Assembly (NCBI RefSeq): GCF_002995495.1
Contig: NZ_PVZV01000008.1
Span: 1-64,000, forward strand
Reading direction: 5' to 3'
From: Actinocorallia populi
GTDB taxonomy: Bacteria; Actinomycetota; Actinomycetes; Streptosporangiales; Streptosporangiaceae
DNA: 64,000 nt
Part shown: in pieces, positions 16,352 through 23,837 of the stretch
Layout: each line of letters opens with the position of its first letter
How positions within the stretch are numbered: the stretch's first letter is position 1
Made by a program: the position numbers and the translations under genes
Notes under the pieces: generated by a model
Databases searched by the model: none
Told to the model about the DNA's origin: nothing
The model's input: the letters and a program-made list of their open reading frames with translations, nothing else

Positions 16352-16565
16352 GTCGGCCGGAGCGGAGAAGGCACCGCCCACCGCCCCACCGCCCGCCGTC
16401 GGCCGAGCCGGCGGCGGGCGGCGGGGGTCTGTTGAGCGAATGGCGGGACAGGTTGTTGTCGCTGTTCAGTGATGGTCGCGGGTGAGGCGGCCGTCGAAGG
16501 CGAGGTCGAAGGCGCCCAGGGCGGCTTTCCAGCGCCGACCCCAGCGGGCCCGCCCGGTGGCGGGC

Positions 16566-16613
16566 GGTGGGCGGAGACGGCGGGTGGTGATGGTGGTGGG
16601 CGGAGACGGCGGG
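16566..16613. repeat. Two perfect 19-bp direct repeats
   Basis: GGTGGGCGGAGACGGCGGG occurs at 16566-16584 and 16595-16613 (29-base period), inside a GC-rich run (16540-16625) between two convergent genes. It looks like slippage-prone sequence. Confidence 0.7.
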
Positions 16614-16630
16614 CGGTGGGGACGGCCCGG

Positions 16631-17881
16631 TCAGGAGAGGGTGTAGGGCAGGTGCTTGATGCCGTTGATGAAGTTGGAGAAGAGCCGGTCGGGGGTGCCG
16701 GCCTTGATCTCGGGGAACTCGGTGAACAGGCGCTGGAACATCACGTTGACCTCCTGGCGGGCCAGGTGGGCGCCCAGGCAGAAGTGCGGGCCGGGGCCGC
16801 CGAAGCCGACGTGCGGGTTCGGGGAACGGGTGATGTCGAACCTGTCGGGGTCGGTGAAGACCGACTCGTCGCGGTTCGCCGAGTTGTAGTAGAGGACGAG
16901 CTTCTCGCCCTCCTTGATCTCGTGCCCGTTCAGCGTGGTGTCGCGGGTGGCGGTGCGGCGCATCCAGATCACCGGGGAGACGAACCGCACGATCTCCTCG
17001 ATCGCGCCGGAGACGCGGCCGTCGTAGTCGCTCAGCAGGAGGGCCCGCTGCTCGGGGAAGGCGGTGAACAGGTGCAGCCCGTGCGCGATGGCGTTGCGGG
17101 TGGTCTCGTTGCCCGCGACGGCCAGCAGGATGAAGAAGGAGCCCATCTCCTGGTCGGTCAGCGACTCGCCGTCGATGTTGGCGTTGATGAGCTGGGAGAC
17201 CAGGTCGTCGCCGTCGCCGCCCCTGCGCTCGCGGGCCAGTTCCTGCACCAGGTTCTGCAGGGACTCGCCGGCCTCCATGAGCTTGGTGAGCATGCCCATG
17301 GGGTCGCCCGTCGGCAGGTACTCGGGGTCGTTGCCGGCCAGGATGACGTTGGAGGCGTCGAAGACGGTCCCGTACGCGGACTCCGGGATGGCCATCATCT
17401 TGCAGATGATCTGCAGCGGGAGCCGGGCGGCGACGTCGAGGACGAAGTCGCCGGTGCCCTTGCCGGCCTTGAGGTCGGCGATGATCTCCTCGGCGACGGT
17501 GTGGATCTGGTCCTCGAACCGCTGCATCATCACCCGCGGGGAGAAGGCGCGGGAGACGATGCGCCGGATCTTGGCGTGCCGCGGGTCGTCCATGACGATC
17601 ATGGAGCCGAAGTACTCGTGGACGTCGCCCGGCATGTCGGGGATGCTGATCGAGCCCTTGCCGGAGCAGAAGTCCTGGGGGCGCCGCGAGGCCTCGACGA
17701 GGTCGGCGTGGGTGACCACGGCCTTGTAGCCGGGGCCCTGCGGCATGATCTCGATCTTCGGCTCTTCGAACGTGACCAGCGTGGGGTGCTCGCGCAGCCG
17801 CCGGAATGCCTCGTTCCGTTCGGCGAACGGCCGCTGCCAGAACGACCAGTCGGTCAGGTTGATCTCGTCGACTTCGAGCAT
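16631..17881 (-). CDS. Cytochrome P450 (CYP124/125/142-like)
   Basis: The 416-residue soluble P450 shows the I-helix AGNETT (256-261), the K-helix ExxR (E296-R299) and the heme loop FGGPGPHFCLGAH with thiolate C368. The GGPGPHFCLGAHLAR signature and N-terminal WSFWQRPFAERNEAFRRLRE resemble mycobacterial-type CYP124, CYP125 and CYP142, which hydroxylate methyl-branched lipids and sterol side chains. It needs external ferredoxin and reductase, not encoded here. A GAGG sits suitably before ATG 17881. The upstream neighbour, in the same direction, is an epoxide-hydrolase-like protein. An inverted repeat upstream may be an operator. The substrate is inferred only loosely. Confidence 0.9.
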   Translation of the reverse strand: MLEVDEINLTDWSFWQRPFAERNEAFRRLREHPTLVTFEEPKIEIMPQGPGYKAVVTHADLVEASRRPQDFCSGKGSISIPDMPGDVHEYFGSMIVMDDPRHAKIRRIVSRAFSPRVMMQRFEDQIHTVAEEIIADLKAGKGTGDFVLDVAARLPLQIICKMMAIPESAYGTVFDASNVILAGNDPEYLPTGDPMGMLTKLMEAGESLQNLVQELARERRGGDGDDLVSQLINANIDGESLTDQEMGSFFILLAVAGNETTRNAIAHGLHLFTAFPEQRALLLSDYDGRVSGAIEEIVRFVSPVIWMRRTATRDTTLNGHEIKEGEKLVLYYNSANRDESVFTDPDRFDITRSPNPHVGFGGPGPHFCLGAHLARQEVNVMFQRLFTEFPEIKAGTPDRLFSNFINGIKHLPYTLS

Positions 17882-17911
17882 GTCCCGATCCTCACTAGAA
17901 CAACATTCGGT

Positions 17912-17939
17912 TACGTCATCATGCCAAAGATCTGACGTA
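17912..17939. promoter_or_regulatory. Possible operator upstream of the P450 gene
   Basis: TACGTCA (17912-17918) and TGACGTA (17933-17939) form perfect 7-bp arms with a 14-base spacer, 31 bases upstream of the P450 start and in the short gap after the hydrolase gene. This is an inverted repeat only; no regulator is identified. Confidence 0.35.
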
Positions 17940-17957
17940 CGCTGTATGTAACCTGGA

Positions 17958-18818
17958 TCACAGCCAGTCGAGCACCGCCGCGTTGACCTCGGCCGGCCGC
18001 TCCACCTGCAGGAAGTGTCCGGCGTCCGCGATGACCTGCGCCTTTGAACCGGGCGGCAGGTGTTTCAGCAGCCCGCCGTCCAGGCCGACCACGTCCGCGC
18101 CCAGGCACCCGTCGTCGGCCCCGTGCAGATAGAGGAGCGGGACGGTGCCGACCGAGCCGGCGGCCTCCTGCTCGGCGGCGTAGCGCGGCAGGTGGTGCGT
18201 CGCGTCGAGCATCGCCCGGTAGTAGCCGATGGCCGCCGCCCTGTTCTCGGGCGTTCCCAGCGCCGCCATGACGGGGGAGAGGTCCTCTTCGTGCCCCGGC
18301 GACCAGTCCCGCCACAGTCCCGTCAGGAACCCCTCGTCCAGTGCCGTCTCCGCCAGCGGCGTCTGGAAGAGGAAGATGTAGAACGACCGCTTGAGCTGCT
18401 CGTAGGAGAAGAAGCCCTCCAGCAGCGCGTTGATCGGCGGCAGGGCCATCGTCACCGCCCGCCGCCAGCGTCCGGGCTCGGCGGCCAGGGCCCCGTACGC
18501 GGCGGCCGCCCCCCAGTCGTGCCCGATGAGGACGGCCGACCCGTCTCCGCCCAGGGCCTCGTGCAGCGCGTTGGCGTCCGCGGCCAGCGCGCCGGTCTGG
18601 TAGGCGCCGTCCGCGGGCAGGGAGGTGGGCGCGTACCCGCGCATGTAGGGGGCGGCCACCCGGTAGCCGCGCCCGGCCAGGGCGGCGCTCAGGTGCCGCC
18701 AGCTGTGCGGGGTGTCGGGGAAGCCGTGGAGCAGCAGGGCCAGCGGCCCGCTGGAGGGGCCGGCCGTCAGGCAGCCGAACTCCAGCCCGTTCGCCTGGAT
18801 CGTGGTGATCTCGCTCAT
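17958..18818 (-). CDS. Alpha/beta hydrolase, epoxide-hydrolase-like
   Basis: This 286-residue alpha/beta-hydrolase has the oxyanion motif HGFP (31-34) and the nucleophile elbow GHDWGA with aspartate D101 in place of serine. That is the mark of epoxide hydrolases and haloalkane dehalogenases; the catalytic histidine is H268 in DAGHFLQ. A cap domain lies between (about 125-215). It is cytoplasmic. ATG 18818 is the natural start. It lies 76 bases upstream of the P450 gene in the same direction, so hydrolysis of an epoxide or a product made by that P450 is a reasonable guess. Confidence 0.85.
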   Translation of the reverse strand: MSEITTIQANGLEFGCLTAGPSSGPLALLLHGFPDTPHSWRHLSAALAGRGYRVAAPYMRGYAPTSLPADGAYQTGALAADANALHEALGGDGSAVLIGHDWGAAAAYGALAAEPGRWRRAVTMALPPINALLEGFFSYEQLKRSFYIFLFQTPLAETALDEGFLTGLWRDWSPGHEEDLSPVMAALGTPENRAAAIGYYRAMLDATHHLPRYAAEQEAAGSVGTVPLLYLHGADDGCLGADVVGLDGGLLKHLPPGSKAQVIADAGHFLQVERPAEVNAAVLDWL

Positions 18819-18986
18819 GGCGGTGACGCTACCTCCGCGGGGCGGGGCCGGAGTGCCCCGGCGGGGTCTCGCACCCGCGAGAGCCTTCGGATATCGTTGG
18901 TGAAAGCAGAGATTCTGCGTGTTTCAGTGTTTCGAGCGGGTTAAGACCGCGAAATAAGTCGTCCTGATCGTATTGGGGTAGCTGTG

Positions 18987-20348
18987 ATGAACGACCCACA
19001 GGCAGCGGCCAGGGATCACCTGTGGCTGCACTTCACCCGCCACTCGACCTACGAGAACGGCGGCGAGGTGCCGGTGATCGTCCGGGGTGACGGCGCCTAC
19101 ATCTACGACGACAAGGGCAGGAAGTACTTCGACGGCCTCTCCGGCCTGTTCGTGGTGCAGGCGGGGCACGGCCGCGCCGAGCTCGCCAGGGCCGGCGCCG
19201 AGCAGGCCTCCGAACTGGCCTTCTTCCCGCTGTGGTCCTACGCCCACCCCAAGGCCATCGAGCTGGGCGAGCGGCTGGCCGCCGCGGCCCCCGGCGACCT
19301 GAACCGCGTCTTCTTCACCACCGGCGGCGGCGAGGCCGTCGAGTCGGCGTGGAAGCTGGCCAAGCACTACTTCAAGCTCACCGGCAAACCGGGCAAGCAC
19401 AAGGTGCTGAGCCGGGCCACCGCCTACCACGGCACCACCCAGGGCGCGCTGTCGATCACCGGCGTGCCGGCGTTCAAGGCGCCCTACGAACCGCTGGTGC
19501 CCTCCACCTTCCGGGTGCCCAACACCAACCACTACCGGGCCCCCGTGCACTCCGACGACGCCGAGGCCTTCGGCCGCTGGGCCGCCGACCGCATCGAGGA
19601 GGCCATCCTCTTCGAGGGCCCCGACACCGTCGCGGCGTTCTTCGTCGAGCCCGTCCAGAACGCGGGCGGCTGCTTCCCGCCGCCGCCCGGCTACTTCCAG
19701 CGGGTCCGCGAGATCTGCGACAGGTACGACGTGCTGCTGGTCTCCGACGAGGTCATCTGCGCCTACGGGCGCCTGGGCACCATGTTCGGCGCGCAGAAGT
19801 ACGGCTACCAGCCCGACATCATCACCACCGCCAAGGGCCTGACCTCCGGCTACTCGCCGCTCGGCGCGATGCTCGTCAGCGACCGGCTGTTCGAGCCCTT
19901 CAAGACGGGCGAGACGATGTTCGCCCACGGCTACACCTTCGGCGGGCACCCCGTCTCGTCGGCGGTCGCCCTGGCCAACCTCGACCTGTTCGAGCGCGAG
20001 GACCTGCTGGGCAACGTCCGGCGCAACGAGAGCGTCTTCCGCGCCACCCTGGAGAAGCTGCTCGACCTGCCGATTGTCGGCGACGTGCGGGGCGACGGCT
20101 ACTTCTACGGCATCGAGCTCGTCAAGGACAAGGCCACCAAGGAGACCTTCGACGCCGAGGAGTCAGAGCGGCTGCTGCGCGGGTTCCTGTCCAAGGCGCT
20201 CTACGACTCCGGCCTGTACTGCCGCGCCGACGACCGCGGCGACCCCGTCATCCAGCTCAGCCCGCCGCTGATCTGCGGCCCCGAGCACTTCGAGGAGATC
20301 GAGCAGAAGCTGCGTTCGGTCCTCACCGAGGCGTGGGCGAAGATCTGA
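18987..20348 (+). CDS. Class III (omega) aminotransferase, PLP-dependent
   Basis: The 453-residue enzyme is a class III aminotransferase: TTGGGEAVESAWKLAKHY (111-128) binds the PLP phosphate, D254 in SDEVICAYGR pairs with the ring nitrogen, and K283 in TTAKGLTSGY forms the Schiff base. HFTRHSTYENG near the N-terminus is typical of omega-amino acid:pyruvate and related diamine aminotransferases. ATG 18987 is preferred; an in-frame GTG precedes it directly at 18984. The GMC oxidoreductase gene follows after 78 bases in the same direction, so both may act on an amino-alcohol or polyamine; the substrate is unknown. The upstream 90 bases are notably AT-rich and probably hold the promoter. Confidence 0.85.
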   Translation: MNDPQAAARDHLWLHFTRHSTYENGGEVPVIVRGDGAYIYDDKGRKYFDGLSGLFVVQAGHGRAELARAGAEQASELAFFPLWSYAHPKAIELGERLAAAAPGDLNRVFFTTGGGEAVESAWKLAKHYFKLTGKPGKHKVLSRATAYHGTTQGALSITGVPAFKAPYEPLVPSTFRVPNTNHYRAPVHSDDAEAFGRWAADRIEEAILFEGPDTVAAFFVEPVQNAGGCFPPPPGYFQRVREICDRYDVLLVSDEVICAYGRLGTMFGAQKYGYQPDIITTAKGLTSGYSPLGAMLVSDRLFEPFKTGETMFAHGYTFGGHPVSSAVALANLDLFEREDLLGNVRRNESVFRATLEKLLDLPIVGDVRGDGYFYGIELVKDKATKETFDAEESERLLRGFLSKALYDSGLYCRADDRGDPVIQLSPPLICGPEHFEEIEQKLRSVLTEAWAKI

Positions 20349-20426
20349 CGTCCGGATGCTGGACAGCTCCTCCGGGAAGGCGGGATAGTCCGGGGAAGAT
20401 CCCGCGCCATGCCCCGGAGGAGCACT

Positions 20427-21980
20427 GTGCAGTACGACTACGTGATCGTCGGAGCCGGTTCGGCGGGCTGCGCCCTGGCCGCACGGCTGTCGGAGGACCC
20501 CGGCGTCACCGTCGCCCTGATCGAGGCCGGAGGGCAGGACGACAGGAGGGAGTTCCAGGTCCCGGCGGCCTTCCCCAAGCTCTTCCGGACCGAGGCGGAC
20601 TGGGACTTCTCCACCGTCGGGCAGGAGGCGCTGGCCGGACGCGAGCTGTACTGGCCGCGCGGACGCGTCCTGGGCGGCTCCTCCAGCATCAACGCGATGA
20701 TGTGGGTGCGCGGCACCAGGGAGGACTACGACGGCTGGGAGGTCCCGGGCTGGTCGTACGACGAGGTCCTCCCGTACTTCCGGAAGGCCGAACGCCGCGT
20801 CGGATCCAACGCGGGCGGCGTCTACGGCACCGAGGGCCCGCTGCACATCGAGGAGCTGCGCGACCCGAACGTCACCACCAAGGCGTTCCTGAAGGCCTGC
20901 GACGAGTCGGGATACCGCAGGCTGGACGAGCTGAACGGCCCGTCGAACGAGGGGTACGCCCAGACGCCCGTCACGCAGAAGAAGGGCCGCCGCTGGAGCA
21001 CCTACGACGCCTTCCTCAAACCCGTCCTGCACCGGCCGAACCTCACCGTCATCACCGACGTGCAGGTCTCCCGCATCCTCGTCGAGGACGGCAGGGCCGC
21101 CGGCGTCGTCCACGGCGGCCAGGAGCTCCGCGCGGTCAGGGAGGTCGTCCTCTGCGCCGGGACCGTCGGTTCCCCGCACCTGCTGATGCTCTCGGGCATC
21201 GGGGATCCCGAGCACCTGGCCGAGCACGGCATCGGCGTGGCCCATCCGCTCCCGGCCGTCGGGCAGGGGCTCCAGGACCACCTGTCCATCGGTGTCTTCC
21301 GCAGGTGCCCGAAGAAGGTCACGCTGTCCGGCGCCGAGACCGCGGCGAACCTGGTGAAGTACCTCACCCTGCGCAAAGGCCCGTTCACCACGAACGTGGG
21401 CGAGGCCGTGGCGTTCCTGCGCAGCGATCCGGCGCTGCCCGCGGCGGACCTGGAGCTGATCTTCGCGCCCGTCCCGTTCATCCGGCACGGCCTGGACAGG
21501 GACGCCGCCAAGGACGAGGGCATCACCATCGGCGTCATCCTGCTGCAGCCCGACAGCGTCGGCTCCCTGCGCCTGGCCTCGGCCGACCCGGCCGACCCTC
21601 CCCTGATCGACGCCGCCTACCTGACCGGGGAGAGCGACCTCAAGCGCCTGGTCCACGGCATCCGCGAGGCCGAGAGGCTGCTGGACACCGAGGCGCTCCG
21701 CCCGTACGCCGCGGAGAACTACCCGCCCTACCCCGGCGCCGCCGACGACGAACTGCTGGAGAAGCACGTCAGGGAGAACTGCGAGACCCTCTACCACCCG
21801 GTCGGTACCTGCCGCATGGGCATCGAGGAGACCTCGGTCGTCGATCCCGAGCTGCGCGTGCGCGGCGTGCGCGGCCTGCGCGTCGCCGACGCCTCGGTCA
21901 TGCCGCGGATCATCCGCGGCCACACCCACGCCCCCGCCGTCATGATCGCCGAGAAGGCCGCCGACCTCATCAGGGGCTGA
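20427..21980 (+). CDS. GMC family FAD oxidoreductase (choline/alcohol dehydrogenase-like)
   Basis: The 517-residue flavoenzyme has the FAD dinucleotide fold GAGSAG (9-14), the GMC signature GGSSSIN (83-89), a second signature CAGTVGSPHLLMLSGIG, and C-terminal YHPVGTCRMG with the active-site histidine. The usual GNTNAP motif is GHTHAP here, so the second catalytic position is histidine. It would oxidise a primary alcohol to an aldehyde, as choline dehydrogenase does. GTG 20427 is chosen because GGAGGAG lies five bases before it; the ATG at 20409 has no ribosome-binding site. It follows the aminotransferase gene and ends at a bidirectional terminator. Confidence 0.9.
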   Translation: MQYDYVIVGAGSAGCALAARLSEDPGVTVALIEAGGQDDRREFQVPAAFPKLFRTEADWDFSTVGQEALAGRELYWPRGRVLGGSSSINAMMWVRGTREDYDGWEVPGWSYDEVLPYFRKAERRVGSNAGGVYGTEGPLHIEELRDPNVTTKAFLKACDESGYRRLDELNGPSNEGYAQTPVTQKKGRRWSTYDAFLKPVLHRPNLTVITDVQVSRILVEDGRAAGVVHGGQELRAVREVVLCAGTVGSPHLLMLSGIGDPEHLAEHGIGVAHPLPAVGQGLQDHLSIGVFRRCPKKVTLSGAETAANLVKYLTLRKGPFTTNVGEAVAFLRSDPALPAADLELIFAPVPFIRHGLDRDAAKDEGITIGVILLQPDSVGSLRLASADPADPPLIDAAYLTGESDLKRLVHGIREAERLLDTEALRPYAAENYPPYPGAADDELLEKHVRENCETLYHPVGTCRMGIEETSVVDPELRVRGVRGLRVADASVMPRIIRGHTHAPAVMIAEKAADLIRG

Positions 21981-21988
21981 ACAGGGGA

Positions 21989-22017
21989 AAGGGCCCCTCC
22001 CGCCGGGAGGGGCCCTT
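21989..22017. terminator. Bidirectional terminator between convergent genes
   Basis: A perfect 13-bp stem (21989-22001 with 22005-22017) and GCC loop sit between the stops of the rightward GMC gene and the leftward acyl-CoA ligase gene. Confidence 0.85.
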
Positions 22018-22028
22018 CCTCACGGGTC

Positions 22029-23573
22029 CTAGCGCAGCTCGCGCTTGAGGATCTTGCCGCTGGCGGTCATCGGCAGCTCGTCGCGGAACTCCACGATCCG
22101 CGGGTACTTGTAGTTGGCGAACTGCTCCTTGCCCCAGGCGACCAGCTCCGCCTCGGTGACCTCGGCGCCGGGCTTGCGGATGACGTACGCCTTGATCTCC
22201 TCGCCGTGGCTGTCGTGCGGGACGCCCACGACCGCGGCCAGCGAGACGGCCGGGTGGGTCATGAGGACCTCTTCGACCTCGCGCGGGTAGACGTTGTAGC
22301 CGCCGCGGATGATCATGTCCTTGGAGCGGTCGACGATGAAGTAGTAGCCCTCGTCGTCGCGGCGGGCCAGGTCGCCGGTGCGGAACCAGCCGTCCTTGAT
22401 CGCCTCGGCGGTGGCCTCGGGCCGCTTGTAGTAGCCCTTCATGATGTTGTGGCCGCGGATGGCGATCTCACCGGGGCCCTCGCCCTCGACGGTGTTCCAC
22501 TCGTCGTCGATCAGCTTCATCTCGACGCCCCAGATCGGCAGGCCGATCGAGCCGGGCTTGGTGGGCCGGTCAGGGCGGTTGAACGACGCCACCGGGGAGG
22601 TCTCCGACAGGCCGTAGCCCTCCAGGACGTCCACCCCGAACTTGTTCTTGACGCCCTTGAGGATCTCCAGCGGCAGCGCGGCGCCACCGGAGACGGCCAC
22701 CCGCAGGTTGGCGGTGATCTCCTTGACGTCGTCCTCGGAGGTGTCGTCCATCAGCAGCGCCCACCACATGGTCGGCACGCCGGCGAACATGTTGACCTTC
22801 TCCTTGACCATCAGCTCGACGGCCGCCTTGACCTCGAACCGCGGCACCAGCGCGAGCGTGGCGCGGCGGTAGATGCCGGTGTTCATCACGCAGGTCTGGC
22901 CGAAGATGTGGAACAGCGGCAGCGTCACCATGAAGGTGTCGTGCAGGGTCCGGGAGAACAGGCCGTCGGAGACCATCGCGTTCATCATCATGTTGCCGTG
23001 CGAGAGCTCGGCGCCCTTGGGCTGCCCGGTGGTGCCGGAGGTGTAGAGCACCACGGCGGTGTCGGTCGGCTCGGTGGCGACCGACTCGAAGGTGCCGGGC
23101 TGCCCGTTCAGCGCCGCCCAGAACAGCTCCGCGCCGTCGAAGGGGGTCTCGGTGGCGGCCGGGTTCGCCGGCAGGACCACGAAGCGCTCGCAGCCGTCGG
23201 CCTGCTGGTAGCCGGCGTACCCGGCCTCGCCGATCGGCAGCTCGGGGGTGCCCTCGAAGCAGAAGAGCGCCCTGGCGTCGGAGTCGCCGAGGTGGTAGGC
23301 GACCTCGCGGGGCTTGAGGAGGACGTTCAGCGGGACGACGACCGCGCCGGCCTTGAGGATCCCGAAGTAGACCATCGGGAAGTAGGGCAGGTTCGGGCAG
23401 GAGATCGCGACCTTGTCGCCCGGCTGGATGCCCCAGGAGACCAGCAGGTTGGCGACCTGGTTGGCGACCGTGTTGACGAAGGAGTACGACAGCCGCATCT
23501 CGCCGAAGACCAGGGCGTCCCGGTCAGGGGTCTCTCGCGCGGCGTCTTCGATCAGCACGGACAGGTTGAGCAT
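22029..23573 (-). CDS. fadD: Long-chain fatty-acid--CoA ligase (FadD-like)
   Basis: The 514-residue adenylate-forming enzyme has the P-loop YTSGTTGQPKG (177-187), the A5 motif YGLSETSP, the A7 motif GWFRTGDLA, the hinge DRSKDMI, and the catalytic lysine K507 in MTASGKILKREL. It activates carboxylic acids, probably fatty acids, to acyl-AMP and then acyl-CoA in the cytoplasm. ATG 23573 has GGGAGAGAG upstream and fits family length; the in-frame ATG at 23624 would add 17 unlikely residues. It stands alone, divergent from the leuS leader. Confidence 0.9.
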   Translation of the reverse strand: MLNLSVLIEDAARETPDRDALVFGEMRLSYSFVNTVANQVANLLVSWGIQPGDKVAISCPNLPYFPMVYFGILKAGAVVVPLNVLLKPREVAYHLGDSDARALFCFEGTPELPIGEAGYAGYQQADGCERFVVLPANPAATETPFDGAELFWAALNGQPGTFESVATEPTDTAVVLYTSGTTGQPKGAELSHGNMMMNAMVSDGLFSRTLHDTFMVTLPLFHIFGQTCVMNTGIYRRATLALVPRFEVKAAVELMVKEKVNMFAGVPTMWWALLMDDTSEDDVKEITANLRVAVSGGAALPLEILKGVKNKFGVDVLEGYGLSETSPVASFNRPDRPTKPGSIGLPIWGVEMKLIDDEWNTVEGEGPGEIAIRGHNIMKGYYKRPEATAEAIKDGWFRTGDLARRDDEGYYFIVDRSKDMIIRGGYNVYPREVEEVLMTHPAVSLAAVVGVPHDSHGEEIKAYVIRKPGAEVTEAELVAWGKEQFANYKYPRIVEFRDELPMTASGKILKRELR

Positions 23574-23683
23574 GGTGTCTCTCTCCCGGGACTCGGTCGC
23601 ATACTTTACGTGCGGGTAACCCATCCAACCGGGAACCGGGGGGTGGCGTCCAGAGGCAAATGAGGCGTATGTCTCAACCCACC

Positions 23684-23710
23684 TTGGCCGGGTTGCCGTT
23701 GCGCTATTCT
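23684..23710 (+). promoter_or_regulatory. Promoter of the leuS leader
   Basis: TATTCT (23705-23710) is an obvious -10, with TTGGCC (23684-23689) at 15 bases as a possible -35. The ATG of the leader peptide begins exactly six bases after the -10, so the leader peptide would be translated from a leaderless mRNA. Confidence 0.55.
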
Positions 23711-23716
23711 TAAGGT

Positions 23717-23752
23717 ATGCGATCGAGGCTGCTTCTCAGCCCGCCGCGCTGA
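23717..23752 (+). CDS. leuS leader peptide (attenuator peptide) with three consecutive Leu codons
   Basis: ATG 23717 opens an 11-codon frame, MRSRLLLSPPR, ending TGA 23750-23752. The three adjacent leucine codons (CTG CTT CTC) lie directly upstream of a leucyl-tRNA synthetase gene and of an intrinsic terminator. The Leu codons also lie in a potential hairpin: CTTC/GAAG and TCAGC/GCTGA pair between 23732 and 23760. Stalling on Leu codons when charged tRNA-Leu is scarce would disrupt that hairpin. This is the classical attenuation layout. The peptide itself probably has no other function. The reading frame, codon run and position are direct observations; regulation is inferred. Confidence 0.7.
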   Translation: MRSRLLLSPPR

Positions 23753-23773
23753 CGACGAAGAACCAGCGTGGCC

Positions 23774-23804
23774 GCCCCTCCCTGCGTGAGGGGCTTCTTC
23801 ATTT
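23774..23804 (+). terminator. Attenuator terminator in the leuS leader
   Basis: GCCCCTC (23774-23780) and GAGGGGC (23788-23794) form a 7-bp stem with a 7-base loop, followed by TTCTTCATTT. Upstream GAAGAA (23757-23762) is complementary to the TTCTTC tail (23795-23800) and to CTTC within the Leu codons, offering mutually exclusive structures. Confidence 0.7.
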
Positions 23805-23837
23805 GACTTGAAGCAGGAACCGGAAAAGGGAACCCCA

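Noticed and set aside
23638-23655. GGGTGGCG near leuS as a T-box antiterminator
   Set aside because: It lies upstream of the leader promoter, lacks the rest of the T-box, and the Leu-codon leader peptide already explains regulation.
20163-23663. Antisense frames over the GMC and acyl-CoA ligase genes
   Set aside because: The opposite strands carry complete enzyme motifs, while these frames have compositionally biased products.
23808-23837. Upstream TTG start for leuS
   Set aside because: It is in the attenuator tail with no Shine-Dalgarno sequence; GTG 23838 is better placed.
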